Origin: Ariolimax columbianus
Taxonomy: Eukaryota; Mollusca; Gastropoda; Stylommatophora; Arionidae
Length of the DNA: 64,000 nt
Reading direction: 5' to 3'
NCBI GenBank assembly: GCA_036924085.1
Contig: JAVGWX010000007.1
Location: 72,245,948 to 72,309,947, forward strand
The notes under the pieces are model-generated. The model was given only the letters and a program-made list of their open reading frames with translations. It was not told the DNA's origin and searched no databases. The position numbers were made by a program, and so were the translations under genes. The number at the start of each line of letters is the position of its first letter. Positions within the stretch are counted from its first letter, which is position 1. Shown here in pieces: positions 61,275-64,000 of this stretch.

Positions 61275-64000
61275 ATCGGTATAAGTGGAAAACTTTGTTG
61301 ATGATCATAGCAGGTCAAAGTATAAGTGGACAACTTTGTGGATGATCATAGCAGGTCACCGCTATAAGTGGACAACTTTGTGGATGATCATAGCAGGTCA
61401 CCGGAATAAGTGCACAAATTTGTGGATGAGCATAGCAGGTCACCGGTATAAGTGGACAACTTTGTGGATGAGCATAGCAGGTCACCGGTATAAGTGGACA
61501 ACTTTGTGGATGAGCATAGCAGGTCACCGGTATAAGTGCACAACTTTGTGGATGAGCATAGCAGGTCACCGGTATAAGTGCAAAACTTTGTGGATGAGCA
61601 TAGCAGGTCACCCGTATAAGTGGACAAATTTGTGGATGATCATAGCAGGTCACCGGTATAAGTGCACAACTTTGTGGATGAGCATAGCAGGTCATTGGTA
61701 TAAGTGGACAACTTTGTGGATGAGCATAGCAGGTCACCGGTATAAGTGGACAACTTTGTGGATGAGCATAGCAGGTCACCGGTATAAGTGGACAACTTTG
61801 TAGATGAGCATAGCAGGTCACCGGTATAAGTGGACAACTTTGTGGATGAGCATAGCAGGTCACCGGTATAAGTGCACAACTTTGTGGATGAGCATAGCAG
61901 GTCTACGGTATAAGTGGACAACTTTATGGATGAGCACAGCAGGTCACCGGCATAAGTGGACAACTTTGTGGATGAGCATAGCAGGTCACCGGTATAAGTG
62001 GATCACTTTGTGGATGAGCATAGCAGGTCACCGGCATAAGTGCACAACTTTGTGGATGAGCATAGCAGGTCACCGGCATAAGTAGACAACTTTGTGGATG
62101 AGCATAGCAGGTCACCGGTATAAGTGGACAACTTTGTGGATGAGCATAACAGGTCACCGGTATAAGTGGACAACTTTGTGGATGAGCATAGCAGATCACC
62201 GGTATAAGTGGACAACTTTGTGGATGAGCATAGCAGGTCACCGGTATAAGTGGGCAACTTTGTGGATGAGCATAGCAGGTCACCGGTATAAGTGGACAAC
62301 TTTGTGGATGATCATAGCAGGTCACCGTTATAAGTGCACAACTTTGTGGATGAGCATAGCAGGTCACCGGTATAAGTGGATAACTTTGTGGATGAGCATA
62401 GCAGGTCACCGTTATAAGTGCACAACTTTGTGGATGAGCAAAGCAGGTCACCGGTATAAGTGGACAACTTTGTGGATGAGCATAGCTGGTCACTGGTATA
62501 AGTGGACAACTTTGTGGATGAGCAAAGCAGGTCACCGGTATAAGTGGACAACTTTGTGGATGAGCATAGCTGGTCACTGGTATAAGTGGACAACTTTGAG
62601 GATGAGCATAGCAGGTCACCGGTATAAGTGCACAACTTTGTGGATGAGCATAGCTGGTCACTGGTATAAGTGGACAACTTTGTGGATGAGCATAGCAGGT
62701 CACCGGTATAAGTGGACAACTTTGTGGATGAGCATAGCAGGTCACAGGTATAAGTGGACAACTTTGTGGATGAGCATAGCAGGTCACCGGTATAAGTGGA
62801 CAACTTTGTGGATGAGCATAGCAGGTCACCGGTATAAGTGGACAACTTTGTGGATGAGCATAGCAGGTCACCTGCATAAGTGGACAACTTTGTGGATGAG
62901 CATAGCAGGTCACTTGCATAAGTGGACATTTTTGTGGATGAGCATAGCAGGTCACCGGTATAAGTGGACAACTTTGTGGATGAGCATAGCAGGTCACCGG
63001 TATAAGTGGACAACTTTGTGGATGAGCATAGCAGGTCACCGGTATAAGTGGACAACTTTGTGGATCAGCATAGCAGGTCACCGGTATAAGTGGACAACTT
63101 TGTGGATGAGCATAGCAGGTCACCGGTATAAGTGGACAACTTTGTGGATGAGCATAGCAGGTCACCGGTATAAGTGCACAACTTTGTGGATGAGCATAGC
63201 AGGTCACCGGTATAAGTGCACTACTTTGTGGATGAGCATAGCAGTTCACCCGTATAAGTGGACAAATTTGTGGATGATCATAGCAGGTCACCGATATAAG
63301 TGCACAACTTTGTGGATGAGCATAGCAGGTCAACGGTATAAGTGGACAACTTTGTGGATGAGCATAGCAGGTCACCGGTATAAGTGGACAACTTTGTAGA
63401 TGAGCATAGCAGGTCACCGGTATAAGTGGACAACTTTGTGGATGAGCATAGCAGGTCACCGGTATAAGTGGACAACTTTGTGGATGAGCATAGCAGGTCA
63501 CCGGTATAAGTGGACAACTTTGTGGATGAGCATAGCAGGTCAACGGTATAAGTGGACATTTTTGTGGATGAGCATAGCAGGTCACCGGTATAAGTGGACA
63601 ACTTTGTGGATGCGCATAGCAGGTCACCGGTATAAGTGGACAACTTTGTGGATGAGCATAGCAGGTCACCGGTATAAGTGGACAACTTTGTGGATGAGCA
63701 TAGCAGGTCACCGGTATAAGTGCACAACTTTGTGGATGAGCATAGTAGGTCACCGGTATAAGTGCAAAACTTTGTGGATGAGCATAGCAGGTCACCCGTA
63801 TAAGTGGACAAATTTGTGGATGATCATAGCAGGTCACCGGTATAAGTGCAGACCTTTGTGGATGAGCATAGCAGGTCACCGGTATAAGTGGACAACTTTG
63901 TGGATGAGCATAGCAGGTCACCGGTATAAGTGGACAACTTTGTGGATGAGCATAGCAGGTCACCGGTATAAGTGGACAACTTTGTAGATGAGCATAGCAG
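61275..64000. repeat. 42-bp minisatellite, about 65 units, runs off the window
   Basis: Unit GTGGACAACTTTGTGGATGA plus GCATAGCAGGTCACCGGTAT plus AA. Since 42 is a multiple of three, one plus frame (KWTTLWMSIAGHRY) and two minus frames (MTCYAHPQSCPLIP; MSTYTGDLLCSSTK) stay open, giving frames up to 679 codons. A variant CACCCGTATAAGTGGACAAA recurs at 61609, 63247 and 63793; the spacings 1638 and 546 are 39 and 13 units, indicating a 13-unit higher-order repeat. It lies 1.6 kb after P450 exon 5, so presumably in an intron or just after the gene. Confidence 0.95.

Larger units (their letters stand above)
59640..61279. other. Sequence 3' of exon 5, no P450 exon found
   Basis: I searched for a PERF block and the F-x-x-G-x-R-x-C-x-G haem signature on the plus strand and found neither. 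It contains the TTAGG-like tract (60110-60157) and a pyrimidine-rich tract (about 60695-60768). Confidence 0.55.

Noticed and set aside
61924..63963. 679-codon minus-strand ORF (MTCYAHPQSCPLIP repeats) and its 435-codon plus-strand counterpart
   Set aside because: Both are translations of the 42-bp minisatellite, whose length is a multiple of three; open frames on both strands and no unique sequence or splice context argue against a protein.
61275..64000. CRISPR-like array
   Set aside because: Units are contiguous with no unique spacers, no cas genes are present, and the window is eukaryotic.

Overview
The window looks like a stretch of animal nuclear genome, most likely a lophotrochozoan and probably a mollusc. 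It is AT-rich and intron-bearing, dominated by non-LTR retrotransposon and mariner relics, tRNA-derived SINEs and many micro- and minisatellites. The organism call is inference from the kinds of repeat and the P450 type; no sequence here proves the species. I see no bacterial gene, operon, CRISPR array or virus.

Only one ordinary host gene can be supported: a CYP2-clan-like cytochrome P450 on the + strand. Five exons (31268-31661, 41961-42151, 44707-44916, 55086-55218, 59371-59633) splice in compatible phases into 397 codons, from a membrane anchor and PPGP hinge to just past the K-helix ExxR. The exons for the PERF region and the haem-binding cysteine are not in the window, so the gene continues beyond 64000 or is truncated. 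Its C-helix Trp and I-helix acid are both substituted, while the I-helix Thr and ExxR are kept.

Layout. 1-20 kb: mostly unique or degenerate sequence with three tRNA-like SINEs, relics of RTE/CR1-like LINEs (about 4.9-5.8, 7.7-9.4 and 12.7-12.9 kb), several minisatellites, a LINE-A fragment with an internal 315-bp tandem duplication (14.8-15.8 kb) and 1.9 kb of CATA-rich satellite (17.1-19.0 kb). 20-31 kb: an RTE relic split by a 1.86-kb LINE-A insertion with a perfect 12-bp target duplication; a GATA microsatellite; a mariner fragment; a block of rearranged 28S/18S rDNA pieces (25.9-27.1 kb); and a decayed LINE-A (28.0-30.4 kb). 31-60 kb: the P450 gene, whose introns hold a second RNase H LINE (LINE-B) broken by two LINE-A insertions, further LINE-A, RTE and mariner relics, and several tandem repeats. 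61.3-64 kb: a 42-bp minisatellite of about 65 units that runs off the end.

LINE-A is the dominant family: eight copies, all sharing RT, RNase H and C-terminal CCHC-type sequence where present and ending in a GAA-repeat tail. Six have recognisable 11-13 bp target-site duplications, and five sit inside other LINEs. The most unusual observations are two minisatellites whose units match conserved coding motifs of the transposons they lie in (mariner at 52.1-52.5 kb, RTE at 12.6-12.8 kb), the chimeric rDNA tandem, and the non-canonical P450.
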